A DNA stretch of 9,666 nt from DAIDKA01 sp035485475 (GCA_035485475.1 DATHOA010000326.1:1-9666), one strand, 5' to 3'; shown: positions 1 through 7,665, counted from the first letter of the stretch. Notes: a model not told the origin generated them from the sequence alone. Translations and numbers: made by a program.

Positions 1-3000
1 CCAATGGCCAAAGATGGGCAACAACCGCTCGGCTCCATGGGCACTGACACGCCCCTGGCCGTGCTCTCGGACAAGCCGCAGCTCATTTACAATTATTTCA
101 AGCAGCTGTTTGCGCAGGTTACGAATCCGCCCATCGACTGCATCCGCGAGGAGCTCATCACGGCCTCCGAGGTGTGGTTGGGGTCCGAGGGCAACCTCCT
201 GCGGCCGCAACCGGCCGATTGCCGGCGCCTGGAACTGAGCGCTCCGATCCTGACCAACGAGGAGTTCGCGAAGGTGCGGCGCCTGCACGCGCCCGGACTG
301 AAGGTCGGCGTGCTGTCGATCCTGTTCCGTGCGACCCGCGGCGAGCGCGGCCTGGTCAAGTCCATCGAGGAGCTGCGCCTGGCGGCGCGTCGCATGGTCG
401 AGGACGAGGAGGTCAACATCCTCATCCTCAGCGATCGTGGTGTGAACCGCGAGTTTGCCGCCGTGCCCTCGCTGCTGGCGGTCTCGGCCCTGCATCACTA
501 TCTGATCCGCGAAGGCCTGCGCACGCGCGTGAGCCTGGTGCTGGAGACCGGCGAGGCGCGCGAAGTGCATCACTTCTCGCTGCTCATCGGCTACGGCTGC
601 AGCGCGATCAACCCGTACCTGGCCTTCGAGACCCTGGACGGCATGATCCGTGATGAGTTCCTGCCGGACATCGATCACGCCAAGGCCTGCAGCAATTTCT
701 CGAAGGCCGCGACCAAGGGCGTCATCAAGGTGATGTCCAAGATGGGCATCTCGGCGGTGCAGAGCTATCACGGCGCCCAGGTGTTCGAGGCCGTGGGCCT
801 GCGCCAGGACCTGATCGATGAGTACTTCACCTGGACGTCCTCGCGCATCGGCGGCATCGGCATGGATGTGGTCGCGCAGGAAATCATGCTGCGACACCGT
901 GCGGCCTTCCCGGCCCGCGGCACCCATGCGGCGGCGCTGACGGCGGGCGGCCAGTACCAGTGGCGCAACGATGGTGAGACCCATCTGTTCAGCCCCGAGG
1001 CGATCCATCGGCTGCAGAAGTCCGTGCGCACGGGCAGCTTTGACACCTACAGATCGTACGCGCAGCTGATCGATGATCAGTCGACCAACCTGTGTACGCT
1101 GCGGGGCCTGCTCGAGTTCAAGAGCGGGGATGCGATTCCGATCGAGGAAGTCGAATCGGTGGCCAGCATCGTCAAGCGCTTCAAGACCGGCGCCATGTCC
1201 TACGGTTCGATCAGCAAGGAGGCGCACGAGACCCTGGCCATTGCCATGAACCGCATCGGCGGCAAGAGCAACACCGGCGAGGGTGGCGAGGACCCGGAGC
1301 GTTACGAGCCGCTGCCGAACGGGGATTTGCGCAACTCCGCGATCAAGCAGGTGGCCTCGGGCCGATTCGGTGTAACCAGCGAGTACCTCGTCAACGCACG
1401 CGAACTGCAGATCAAGATGGCGCAGGGTGCGAAGCCCGGCGAGGGCGGTCAGCTGCCCGGCTCGAAGGTCTATCCGTGGATAGCGAAGACCCGGCACACC
1501 ACGGCCGGCGTGGGCCTGATTTCCCCGCCGCCGCACCATGACATCTATTCGATCGAGGATCTGGCCGAGCTGATTCATGACCTGAAGAACGGCAACCGCG
1601 ATGCGCGCATCAGCGTGAAGCTGGTGGCCGAAGTGGGGGTGGGCACGATTGCCGCGGGCGTCGCCAAGGCGCATGCGGAAGTGGTGCTGATCAGCGGCTA
1701 TGACGGTGGCACGGGTGCCTCGCCGCAGACCTCGATCACGCACGCGGGTCTGCCCTGGGAGCTGGGACTGGCCGAGACCCATCAGACCCTGGTACTGAAC
1801 AATCTGCGCAGCCGCATCACGGTTGAGACGGACGGTCAGTTGAAGACCGGGCGCGATGTGGCCATCGCAGCGTTGCTGGGCGCCGAGGAATTCGGCTTTG
1901 CGACCGCGCCGCTGGTATCGGTGGGCTGCATCATGATGCGCGTGTGTCACCTGAACACCTGCCCGGCGGGGGTCGCGACCCAGGATCCGAAGCTGCGTGA
2001 GCGCTTCGCGGGTGCGCCGGAGCATGTCGTGAACTTCATGCAGTTCGTGGCGCAGGATCTGCGCCAGATCATGGCGCAGTTGGGCTTCCGCACCGTCAAT
2101 GAAATGGTGGGGCGGGTGGATCGCCTGGAGCCGCGCAAGGCCATCGCGCATTGGAAGGCGCGTGGCTTTGACTTCTCGAACATCCTGTACCAGCCGGACC
2201 TTGGGCCGGAGATCGGCCGCTACTGCACGGACACTCAGGATCATGGCCTGGAGAAGTCGCTGGATGTGACCACGCTGCTGGAGCTGTGCAAGCCGGCGAT
2301 CGAGCGCGGCGAACCGGTGCAGGCGGAGGTTGCGGTCCGCAACGTGAACCGGGTCGTCGGCACGATCACGGGCAGCGCGATCACCCGCCGCTGGGGTGCC
2401 AAGGGCCTGCCGCAGGACACGGTGCAGATCCTGTTCAAGGGTTCGGCGGGTCAGAGCTTCGGCGCCTTCATGCCACCGGGCATGACCTTCCGACTCGAAG
2501 GCGATGCCAACGACTACGTGGGCAAGGGGTTGTCGGGCGGGCGGATCATCGTCAGTCCGTCACCGGCTGCGACCTTCGTACCCGAAGACAACATGATCAT
2601 CGGCAATGTCGCCCTGTATGGCGCGACCGCCGGTGAGGCGCATTTCCGCGGCATGGCGGGCGAGCGCTTCGCGGTGCGCAACAGCGGTGTGAGAACCGTT
2701 GTCGAAGGTGTCGGCGATCATGGCTGCGAATACATGACGGGGGGCCGCGTCGTGGTGCTGGGTCGCACGGGCCGCAACTTTGCGGCCGGCATGTCCGGTG
2801 GCATCGCCTATGTGCTGGATGAGGGTGGCGAGTGCCGCAGCCACATCAACAAGCAGATGGTTGCGATCACGGGCGTCGAAGACGAGGAGGACATCGCGGA
2901 GCTGCGTGAACTCATCGAGCGGCACTGGCAGCTCACGCACAGCGGCCGGGCGCGGCTGCTGCTGGATTCGTGGGACAGCAGTGTGGGTAAGTTCGTGAAG

Positions 3001-3135
3001 GTCACGCCGAAGGACTATCAGCGCGTGCTCGCCTGCATCAAGAAGGCGCACGACCAGGGTCTGACGGGCGATGAGGCCATCATGGCCGCGTTCGAAGAAA
3101 ACGTGCGCGACCTCGCGCGCGTGGGTGGGAATTGA
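1..3135 (+). CDS. gltB: Glutamate synthase large (alpha) subunit, 5'-truncated by window edge
   Basis: Large subunit of NADPH-type glutamate synthase, which transfers the glutamine amide nitrogen to 2-oxoglutarate to give glutamate in the cytoplasm. The frame is open from base 1 and the ATG at 4 is internal: about 1,044 residues are visible against roughly 1,480-1,520 for the family, so the N-terminal glutamine amidotransferase domain with its catalytic Cys1 lies upstream of the window. Visible domains, numbered from the ATG at 4, are the central domain (about 1-360), the FMN/2-oxoglutarate synthase domain (about 370-760, with GGTGASPQTS from residue 568) and the C-terminal GXGXG beta-helix (from about 778). 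The 3Fe-4S cysteines are present as C-x5-C-x4-C at 642, 648 and 653. The gene ends with TGA at 3133-3135, 6 bases before gltD, so the two are almost certainly one operon. No frameshift or missing motif is seen. The family call is secure. Confidence 0.97.
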   Translation, partial: PMAKDGQQPLGSMGTDTPLAVLSDKPQLIYNYFKQLFAQVTNPPIDCIREELITASEVWLGSEGNLLRPQPADCRRLELSAPILTNEEFAKVRRLHAPGLKVGVLSILFRATRGERGLVKSIEELRLAARRMVEDEEVNILILSDRGVNREFAAVPSLLAVSALHHYLIREGLRTRVSLVLETGEAREVHHFSLLIGYGCSAINPYLAFETLDGMIRDEFLPDIDHAKACSNFSKAATKGVIKVMSKMGISAVQSYHGAQVFEAVGLRQDLIDEYFTWTSSRIGGIGMDVVAQEIMLRHRAAFPARGTHAAALTAGGQYQWRNDGETHLFSPEAIHRLQKSVRTGSFDTYRSYAQLIDDQSTNLCTLRGLLEFKSGDAIPIEEVESVASIVKRFKTGAMSYGSISKEAHETLAIAMNRIGGKSNTGEGGEDPERYEPLPNGDLRNSAIKQVASGRFGVTSEYLVNARELQIKMAQGAKPGEGGQLPGSKVYPWIAKTRHTTAGVGLISPPPHHDIYSIEDLAELIHDLKNGNRDARISVKLVAEVGVGTIAAGVAKAHAEVVLISGYDGGTGASPQTSITHAGLPWELGLAETHQTLVLNNLRSRITVETDGQLKTGRDVAIAALLGAEEFGFATAPLVSVGCIMMRVCHLNTCPAGVATQDPKLRERFAGAPEHVVNFMQFVAQDLRQIMAQLGFRTVNEMVGRVDRLEPRKAIAHWKARGFDFSNILYQPDLGPEIGRYCTDTQDHGLEKSLDVTTLLELCKPAIERGEPVQAEVAVRNVNRVVGTITGSAITRRWGAKGLPQDTVQILFKGSAGQSFGAFMPPGMTFRLEGDANDYVGKGLSGGRIIVSPSPAATFVPEDNMIIGNVALYGATAGEAHFRGMAGERFAVRNSGVRTVVEGVGDHGCEYMTGGRVVVLGRTGRNFAAGMSGGIAYVLDEGGECRSHINKQMVAITGVEDEEDIAELRELIERHWQLTHSGRARLLLDSWDSSVGKFVKVTPKDYQRVLACIKKAHDQGLTGDEAIMAAFEENVRDLARVGGN

Positions 3136-3141
3136 GTTCAA

Positions 3142-4623
3142 ATGGGAAAGCCGACCGGATTCATCGAGTATTTGCGGGAGCTGCCCGTCGACCGCACGCC
3201 CGTCGAGCGTATCCACGACTGGCGTGAGTTTCATTTCCACATGGACGACAGACGCCTGCGCCAGCAGGGCGCGCGCTGCATGGACTGCGGTGTGCCCTTC
3301 TGTCACACCGGCAAGTTGATGAATGGCGGCGCCTCGGGCTGCCCGGTCAACAATCTGATCCCGGAATGGAATGACCTGGTGTACCGCGGCCTGTGGCGTG
3401 AAGCGCTCGAGCGACTGCACAAGACCAACAATTTCCCGGAATTCACCGGCCGCGTGTGCCCGGCACCGTGCGAAGGCTCCTGTGTACTGGGCATCAACGC
3501 CCCGCCGGTGACCATCAAGAACATCGAAAACGCGATCATCGACAAGGGTTGGGATGAGGGCTGGGTGTTCCCGGTCACCCCCGCCGAGCGCACCGGCAAG
3601 AAAGTCGCCGTCGTGGGCTCGGGTCCGGCGGGACTCGCGGCCGCGGCGCAGCTGAATCAGGCGGGTCATCTGGTGACGGTGTTCGAGCGCGCGGATCGTC
3701 CGGGCGGCCTGCTGATGTACGGCATTCCGAACATGAAGCTCGATAAGCGCGAAGTCGTGATGCGCCGCATCCAGCTCATGGAAGAGTCGGGCATCACCTT
3801 CCAGTGCGGCGCGAATGTCGGCACCAACATCGACACCCAAAGCATGCGCAAGGACTTCGATGCGGTCGTGCTGTGCACGGGTGCGACGGTGCCGCGCGAT
3901 CTGAACGTCGACGGCCGCCAGCTCGGTGGCGTGCACTTCGCGATGGACTACCTGACCGGCAGCACCAAGGCCCTGCTGAACGGCGGACCGGATCATGCGC
4001 CGATTCATGCCCGGGACAAGGATGTGATCGTGATCGGCGGTGGCGACACCGGTACCGATTGCGTCGGCACGGCCATGCGCCAGGGTTGCCGCAGCCTGAT
4101 CCAGTTCGAAATCATGCCCGAGCCGCCGCAGGACCGGGCGGCGGACAATCCCTGGCCGGAGTGGCCGAAGATCTACCGCATGGACTACGGCCAGGAAGAG
4201 GCCGCGGCGCGTTTCGGTAGTGATCCGCGGGTGTTCCTGACCACGGTCAAGAAGTTCACCGGCGATGCCAGGGGCGTTGCGCAGCTGTCGACCGTGATGA
4301 TCGGTTGGGACAAGGGCGCCGACGGCCGCGTGCGGCCGCTCGAAGTGGCGGGGAGTGAGCAGACCCGTCCGGCGCAGCTGGTGTTGCTGGCCATGGGTTT
4401 CCTGGGCCCGGAATCGCAGCTGCTCAGCGACCTTGGTCTGCAGATGGATGCGCGTACCAATGTCGAGGCGGAGTACGGCAAGTTCGCCACCAGCGCGCGG
4501 GGTGTGTTCGCGGCGGGCGATTGTCGCCGCGGCCAAAGCCTGGTCGTATGGGCCATCAATGAAGGCCGCGGCGCCGCACGTGAGTGTGATCGCTTCCTGA
4601 TGGGTGCTACGGATCTGCCTTGA
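3142..4623 (+). CDS. gltD: Glutamate synthase small (beta) subunit, NADPH-dependent
   Basis: Small subunit of glutamate synthase: a flavoprotein that oxidises NADPH and passes electrons through FAD and 4Fe-4S clusters to the FMN of GltB. It has 493 residues, close to the 470-490 usual for the family. The N-terminal cluster domain has Cys46, 49, 54 and 67 and then Cys106, 110 and 114. The FAD Rossmann motif GSGPAG starts at residue 159, followed by the RPGGLL...GIP segment. The NADPH motif GGGDTG starts at residue 299, and the family's C-terminal AAGDCRRGQSLVVWAI stretch is present. The ATG at 3142 lies 6 bases after the gltB stop, with G-rich sequence (GGTGGGA) at the end of gltB as the likely ribosome site, which suggests translational coupling. 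The 3' end overlaps the end of the convergent gene at 4607-5077 by 17 bases. Related subunits occur in other enzymes (preTA, sudhA-like), but the adjacent gltB settles the assignment. Confidence 0.97.
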   Translation: MGKPTGFIEYLRELPVDRTPVERIHDWREFHFHMDDRRLRQQGARCMDCGVPFCHTGKLMNGGASGCPVNNLIPEWNDLVYRGLWREALERLHKTNNFPEFTGRVCPAPCEGSCVLGINAPPVTIKNIENAIIDKGWDEGWVFPVTPAERTGKKVAVVGSGPAGLAAAAQLNQAGHLVTVFERADRPGGLLMYGIPNMKLDKREVVMRRIQLMEESGITFQCGANVGTNIDTQSMRKDFDAVVLCTGATVPRDLNVDGRQLGGVHFAMDYLTGSTKALLNGGPDHAPIHARDKDVIVIGGGDTGTDCVGTAMRQGCRSLIQFEIMPEPPQDRAADNPWPEWPKIYRMDYGQEEAAARFGSDPRVFLTTVKKFTGDARGVAQLSTVMIGWDKGADGRVRPLEVAGSEQTRPAQLVLLAMGFLGPESQLLSDLGLQMDARTNVEAEYGKFATSARGVFAAGDCRRGQSLVVWAINEGRGAARECDRFLMGATDLP

Positions 4624-5077
4624 GGCGCGCCTTGGCCCGGGCAGTCAGATCCTTTACCAGCACCACGCGCCAATCATCGCGGGGCAGTGCATCGCCCTGC
4701 GGCAGCAGCAGCTGGGCGAGATCCGGCATGCTCTTCTGCCGCGCCTGGAAGGCCTGAAAGTCGGCGTTGAAGCGAATCTTGGCCTTCATGGCATCTTCGG
4801 GACTGGTGAAACGCGCCCAGTACGTCCACCACTGCTTGGTTTCATGGACCGCATCGTCAGTGGAGATGGCGGCTGTCGTGCACACAACGGGACTCGGCTC
4901 ACCGTCCGGAGCGCCGTGACCTAGCCGCCACTGGCAAAGAAACAAAGAGCGCTCCAGCGTTACCGCGTCGTTCAAGTCCGCGACGGTGTAGCCGCCGACC
5001 TGAGCCGGGGAATTGGCGCTCAGCAGCGCGGTGCAGGCGGCCGCTGCAAGAAGCCGGGAAGGCGAATGGCGGGTCAT
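4607..5077 (-). CDS. Small exported protein of unknown function
   Basis: A 156-residue protein that I do not recognise. From the ATG at 5077 it begins with a basic stretch (MTRHSPSR), an alanine/leucine-rich core (about residues 9-21) and a plausible signal-peptidase I site after SPA (residue 25), so it is probably periplasmic. A cysteine at residue 15 follows AAAA, but the preceding hydrophobic run is short and the -3 residue is poor for a lipobox, so a lipoprotein is unlikely. The mature part has two cysteines (48 and 66) that could form a disulfide, an aromatic cluster KQWWTYWARF (81-90) and a basic C-terminus. No Shine-Dalgarno is visible before 5077. An in-frame ATG at 5128 (weak AGCAG upstream) would add 17 residues beginning MPRRATIG and would put the palindrome at 5085-5103 inside the coding region. 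The signal-peptide layout favours 5077. The gene is divergent from the HiPIP gene and overlaps the end of gltD tail to tail. That it is a real gene is likely from the signal peptide and non-shadow composition, but not proven. Confidence 0.7.
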   Translation of the reverse strand: MTRHSPSRLLAAAACTALLSANSPAQVGGYTVADLNDAVTLERSLFLCQWRLGHGAPDGEPSPVVCTTAAISTDDAVHETKQWWTYWARFTSPEDAMKAKIRFNADFQAFQARQKSMPDLAQLLLPQGDALPRDDWRVVLVKDLTARAKARLKADP

Positions 5078-5084
5078 TGCGGTG

Positions 5085-5103
5085 CATGGTATCCGATACC
5101 ATG
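5085..5103. promoter_or_regulatory. Perfect 19-base palindrome, candidate operator
   Basis: The sequence reads CATGGTATC-C-GATACCATG: two perfect 9-base arms around one central base at 5094. It lies in the 91-base gap between the divergent exported-protein gene (start 5077) and the HiPIP gene (start 5169/5172), 8 bases from the first start codon. Symmetry, length and position are those of a dimeric regulator's operator. The regulator is unknown. The TGGT...ACCA ends resemble GntR- or LacI-type sites in general style only. If the - strand gene starts at 5128, the palindrome would be coding. Confidence 0.5.
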
Positions 5104-5139
5104 GTCCAATCGTTGCGCGCCTCGGCATCTGCTGTGATT

Positions 5140-5164
5140 GCACCGGTCCATCCAGGTGCGAGGA
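5140..5164 (+). promoter_or_regulatory. Shine-Dalgarno of the HiPIP gene, with a small upstream stem-loop
   Basis: GAGGA at 5160-5164 lies 4 bases before the ATG at 5169 and 7 bases before the adjacent in-frame ATG at 5172; the spacing favours 5172, though the two starts differ by one methionine only. Directly upstream, GCACC (5140-5144) can pair with GGTGC (5155-5159) around a 10-base loop. The stem is weak and may be chance. Confidence 0.5.
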
Positions 5165-5168
5165 AACG

Positions 5169-5507
5169 ATGATGTCGCAGACAGTCTCACGACGTGAGGT
5201 GATGAAGGGCGCTTTGCTGGTGGGCGCAGTGCTGCCGGCGCTTGGGCTGAACGGCAAGAATGCCGCGGCCGCCGATCTGCCGTTGATCGATGCGAATGAT
5301 CCGACGGCAAAGGCGTTGGACTTCGTGACCGACGCGACGAAACTGAACGCGAGCACTGAGCCGGCCTTCAAGCCCGGGCGACACTGTGGCGTTTGTGCGC
5401 AGTTCCGCGGCAATCAGGCCGACGCCGTGGGTGCGTGCAATATCTTCGCCGGACACGTGGTGCCGGCCGGCGGGTGGTGCATGGCCTGGACCCAGCGGTC
5501 GGGGTGA
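5169..5507 (+). CDS. hip: High-potential iron-sulfur protein (HiPIP), Tat-exported
   Basis: Small periplasmic electron carrier holding one 4Fe-4S cluster that cycles between the 2+ and 3+ states. In known bacteria HiPIPs carry electrons to photosynthetic reaction centres, terminal oxidases or other periplasmic acceptors. The protein has 112 residues. Residues 7-13, SRREVMK, form a twin-arginine motif (valine replaces the usual phenylalanine), followed by a hydrophobic segment (14-27) and a likely cleavage site after AAAA (about residue 35), fitting folded, cluster-loaded export by Tat. The cluster ligands are Cys73, 76, 90 and 104, spaced C-x2-C-x13-C-x13-C, with the family's GGWCMAW around the last. 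The loop between the second and third cysteine is shorter than the 16 residues of the Allochromatium protein, which is within the family's known variation. It is preceded by a good ribosome site. It appears to be a single-gene unit, divergent from an unknown exported protein. Nothing here shows which redox partner it serves. Confidence 0.93.
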   Translation: MMSQTVSRREVMKGALLVGAVLPALGLNGKNAAAADLPLIDANDPTAKALDFVTDATKLNASTEPAFKPGRHCGVCAQFRGNQADAVGACNIFAGHVVPAGGWCMAWTQRSG

Positions 5508-5562
5508 TTGTCTGCAGCCCGAGCTCGGCAATGTCAGGCGCGACGCGGGTGGTCACCGACAC

Positions 5563-5596
5563 CAAAAGCTGCTAATTGAGGGAACATCGGCTTTTG
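5563..5596 (+). terminator. Weak hairpin after the HiPIP gene, possible terminator
   Basis: CAAAAGC (5563-5569) pairs perfectly with GCTTTTG (5590-5596) across a 20-base loop, about 55 bases after the HiPIP stop and before the aldo/keto reductase. The 3' arm ends in four Ts. The long loop and A/T-rich stem make it a poor classical terminator; it may be a leader structure of the next gene or chance. Confidence 0.3.
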
Positions 5597-5621
5597 CAGA
5601 CGTACCATTCAGGAGAGCGCC

Positions 5622-6707
5622 ATGTCCCTCGATCAATATATTACGCTCGGCCGTTCGGGGCTGCGTGTGAGTCCGTTGTGCCTCGGAGCGATGACCTTCG
5701 GTGAAGACCTCGGTTGGGGCTCCAGCGTTGAGGAGTCGCAACGGATCATCGATCGCTTCATCGAACTCGGCGGTAATTTCATCGATACCGCGAACTTCTA
5801 TACGAAAAGCCATTCGGAAAAGATTATCGGTGACCACGTGGGGCGTCACAGCGCGCGGCGCGACCGTCTGGTCATCGCGACGAAATTCAGCGGCAACCTG
5901 TACCCGGGAGATCCCAACGGCGGCGGGTCCGGCCGCAAGTCCATCATCGCGGCGTGCGAAAATTCCCTGCGTCGCCTGCAGACCGACTACATCGACCTGT
6001 ACTGGTTGCACAACTGGGACGTGCACACGCCGATTGAGGAAACCCTCGCGGCGCTCGAGGACCTGGTGCGCGCCGGCAAGGTACGCTACCTCGGTGTCTC
6101 GGACACTCCCGCGTGGAAGATCGCCGAAGCAAATGTCACGGCCCGTTTTCGCGGTTGGTCCGCGTTCATCGGGCTGCAGATCGAGTACTCCCTGCTCGAG
6201 CGCACCGTCGAGCAGGACCTCGTGCCGATGGCGCTCGAGTTCGGCCTGGGCGTTACGCCGTGGTCACCCCTCAAGAGCGGCGTGCTCAGCGGCAAGTACA
6301 CGCGGCGCAACGCCGGCCAGATCAAGCCGGATCGCGGCGTGTTCGCCGACTCCCACCTCACCGAGAAGGCCTACGTGATCGTGGACGAATTGGCGAACAT
6401 CGCCAAGACGCATGAGAGCACGGTGGCGCGCGTCGCGCTGGCCTGGGTCGTGGCGCAGCCCGGCGTGACCTCGACGATCATTGGCGCGCGACGAATCGCC
6501 CAGCTCGAGGACAATCTGCAGGCCCTCGCAGTCAAGCTCTCGGGCGCGGAACTTGGCCGGCTCGATGCGCTGACGAAGCCGACGTTTGGCTTTCCGCAGA
6601 GCATGGCACCGATATTTCCGGCCCTGCATAACGGCGGCACTTCGGTGAACGGCGTCGCCGCACCGCTGCTGCCCTTTGGGGTCGCAAAGGGCGACAAGGT
6701 CTACTGA
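5622..6707 (+). CDS. Aldo/keto reductase
   Basis: NAD(P)H-dependent reductase of the (beta/alpha)8-barrel aldo/keto reductase superfamily, which reduces aldehydes and ketones to alcohols in the cytoplasm; the substrate cannot be read from sequence. It has 361 residues, slightly long because of a Gly/Pro-rich C-terminal tail. The full catalytic tetrad is present: Asp55 and Tyr60 (DTANFY), Lys88 (ATKF) and His130 (YWLHNWD). The cofactor segments SPLKSGVLSGKY and IIGARR...QLEDNL are in their usual places; the arginines in GARR commonly contact the NADPH 2'-phosphate, so NADPH preference is likely. The start at 5622 is set by AGGAGA at 5611-5616, five bases upstream. The closest family feel is the large YajO/AKR11-like group of single-domain reductases. 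It heads a run of same-strand genes, but the 109-base structured gap to the next gene leaves co-transcription open. Confidence 0.93.
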   Translation: MSLDQYITLGRSGLRVSPLCLGAMTFGEDLGWGSSVEESQRIIDRFIELGGNFIDTANFYTKSHSEKIIGDHVGRHSARRDRLVIATKFSGNLYPGDPNGGGSGRKSIIAACENSLRRLQTDYIDLYWLHNWDVHTPIEETLAALEDLVRAGKVRYLGVSDTPAWKIAEANVTARFRGWSAFIGLQIEYSLLERTVEQDLVPMALEFGLGVTPWSPLKSGVLSGKYTRRNAGQIKPDRGVFADSHLTEKAYVIVDELANIAKTHESTVARVALAWVVAQPGVTSTIIGARRIAQLEDNLQALAVKLSGAELGRLDALTKPTFGFPQSMAPIFPALHNGGTSVNGVAAPLLPFGVAKGDKVY

Positions 6708-6743
6708 CGGTCGCGTTAGACCAAAGTGCAATGGACCGGCCTC

Positions 6744-6796
6744 GATGCAGTCGCGCATCCTCGCCTGACGCGAGGAGTGCGCCTCGCGACAGTCGC
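6744..6796 (+). promoter_or_regulatory. Nested intergenic hairpin element
   Basis: In the 109-base gap between the aldo/keto reductase and the hydrolase, TCCTCGC (6758-6764) pairs perfectly with GCGAGGA (6770-6776) around the 5-base loop CTGAC. The stem extends, past one bulged G (6777), through GCGCA (6753-6757) with TGCGC (6778-6782), giving 12 pairs. Two competing pairings exist: GATGC (6744-6748) with GCATC (6755-6759), and GTCGCG (6750-6755) with CGCGAC (6785-6790). CAGTCGC is also repeated directly at 6748-6754 and 6790-6796. No T-run follows, so a simple intrinsic terminator is unlikely. An mRNA-stabilising, processing or attenuation structure, or a dispersed intergenic repeat, would fit. 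Confidence 0.5.
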
Positions 6797-6816
6797 TGGT
6801 AACGAGGAGATGCAAT

Positions 6817-7665
6817 ATGCCGTACGTGACAATCGGAAAGGAAAACTCAGGAAATCTCGATCTTTACTACGAGGACCATGGCTCGGGTGATCCGGTCGTC
6901 CTGATCCATGGCTACCCATTGAGCGGTGCGTCCTGGGAGAAGCAGGTACCGGTCCTGCTGAATGCGGGTTACCGGGTCATCACCTACGACCGCAGAGGCT
7001 TCGGCAAATCCAGCAAGCCCACCACGGGCTACAACTACGACACGTTCGCCGCGGACCTGCACCAGCTGGTTACCCAGCTCAAGCTGCGTAATTTCACCCT
7101 GGTGGGCTTCTCGATGGGAGGGGGCGAGGTCGCACGCTATCTGGGAAAATACGGATCCACGGGCATCAGCAAGGCGGTGATCATCTCGGGTGTGCCGCCG
7201 TACCTGCTCAAGGGAGCCGACAATCCTGAGGGCGTCGATGCGAGCGTTTTTGCGGGCATCGAAAAGGCGGTCGTCGCCGACCGCTATGCTTTCTTCAGCG
7301 GCTTCTTCAGTAATTTCTATAATACCGACGTCCTGCTGGGAAAGCGCATCAGCGAACAGGCGGTCCAGGCCAGCTGGAATATTGCTGTCGGCAGCTCGGC
7401 GACGGCCAGCCTGGCATGTGTTGCAACCTGGCATGAAGATTTCCGCAACGACCTGGCCCGCATCGATGTGCCGACGCTGGTGATGCATGGGGATGCCGAC
7501 CGCATCCTGCCCATCAGCGCCGCGGGTCTGCGCACGGCCAAGCTGATCAAGGGTGCGCGCCAGCTGATCGTCAAGGATGGTCCACACTGCATAACATGGA
7601 CGCACGCGGAAGAAGTAAATGCCGGGCTGCTGGGCTTCCTGGGCGCGAAGGGCAGCGCCGCATAG
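6817..7665 (+). CDS. Alpha/beta hydrolase, perhydrolase/chloroperoxidase-like
   Basis: Cytoplasmic alpha/beta-fold hydrolase of 282 residues, most like the cofactor-free 'non-haem chloroperoxidase' group, whose natural activity is usually ester hydrolysis or perhydrolysis. Visible elements are the oxyanion segment IHGYPLSG (30-37), YDRRGFGKSSKP (57-68), the nucleophile elbow GFSMGG with Ser99, the acid Asp228 in HGDADRILP, and His257 in DGPHCI. The triad is complete. A Phe/Tyr-rich lid follows (about 145-175, including FFSGFFSNFYN). There is no signal peptide. The start at 6817 is set by GAGGAG at 6804-6809, seven bases upstream. It lies 26 bases before the alcohol dehydrogenase and is probably co-transcribed with it. 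Substrate is unknown; a lactonase or simple esterase is equally possible. Confidence 0.9.
   Translation: MPYVTIGKENSGNLDLYYEDHGSGDPVVLIHGYPLSGASWEKQVPVLLNAGYRVITYDRRGFGKSSKPTTGYNYDTFAADLHQLVTQLKLRNFTLVGFSMGGGEVARYLGKYGSTGISKAVIISGVPPYLLKGADNPEGVDASVFAGIEKAVVADRYAFFSGFFSNFYNTDVLLGKRISEQAVQASWNIAVGSSATASLACVATWHEDFRNDLARIDVPTLVMHGDADRILPISAAGLRTAKLIKGARQLIVKDGPHCITWTHAEEVNAGLLGFLGAKGSAA

Noticed and set aside
4..6. ATG as a start for gltB
   Set aside because: The frame is open to base 1 and the following residues (GQQPLGSMGTDTPLAVLS) are internal in the family, directly after the amidotransferase domain.
2560..4536. 658-codon open frame on the - strand antisense to gltB and gltD
   Set aside because: Its protein is rich in Arg, His and Ala with no recognisable motif and lies wholly opposite two well-conserved genes. 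Long antisense frames are expected in GC-rich coding DNA.
4607..5077. Lipoprotein reading of the exported protein (Cys15 after AAAA)
   Set aside because: The hydrophobic run before the cysteine is only about six residues and lacks a Leu/Val/Ile at -3; a signal-peptidase I site further on fits better.
5013..5168. Longer HiPIP start at 5013
   Set aside because: It would overlap the divergent gene and bury the Tat signal; the ribosome site at 5160-5164 and the SRREVMK position fix the start at 5169/5172.
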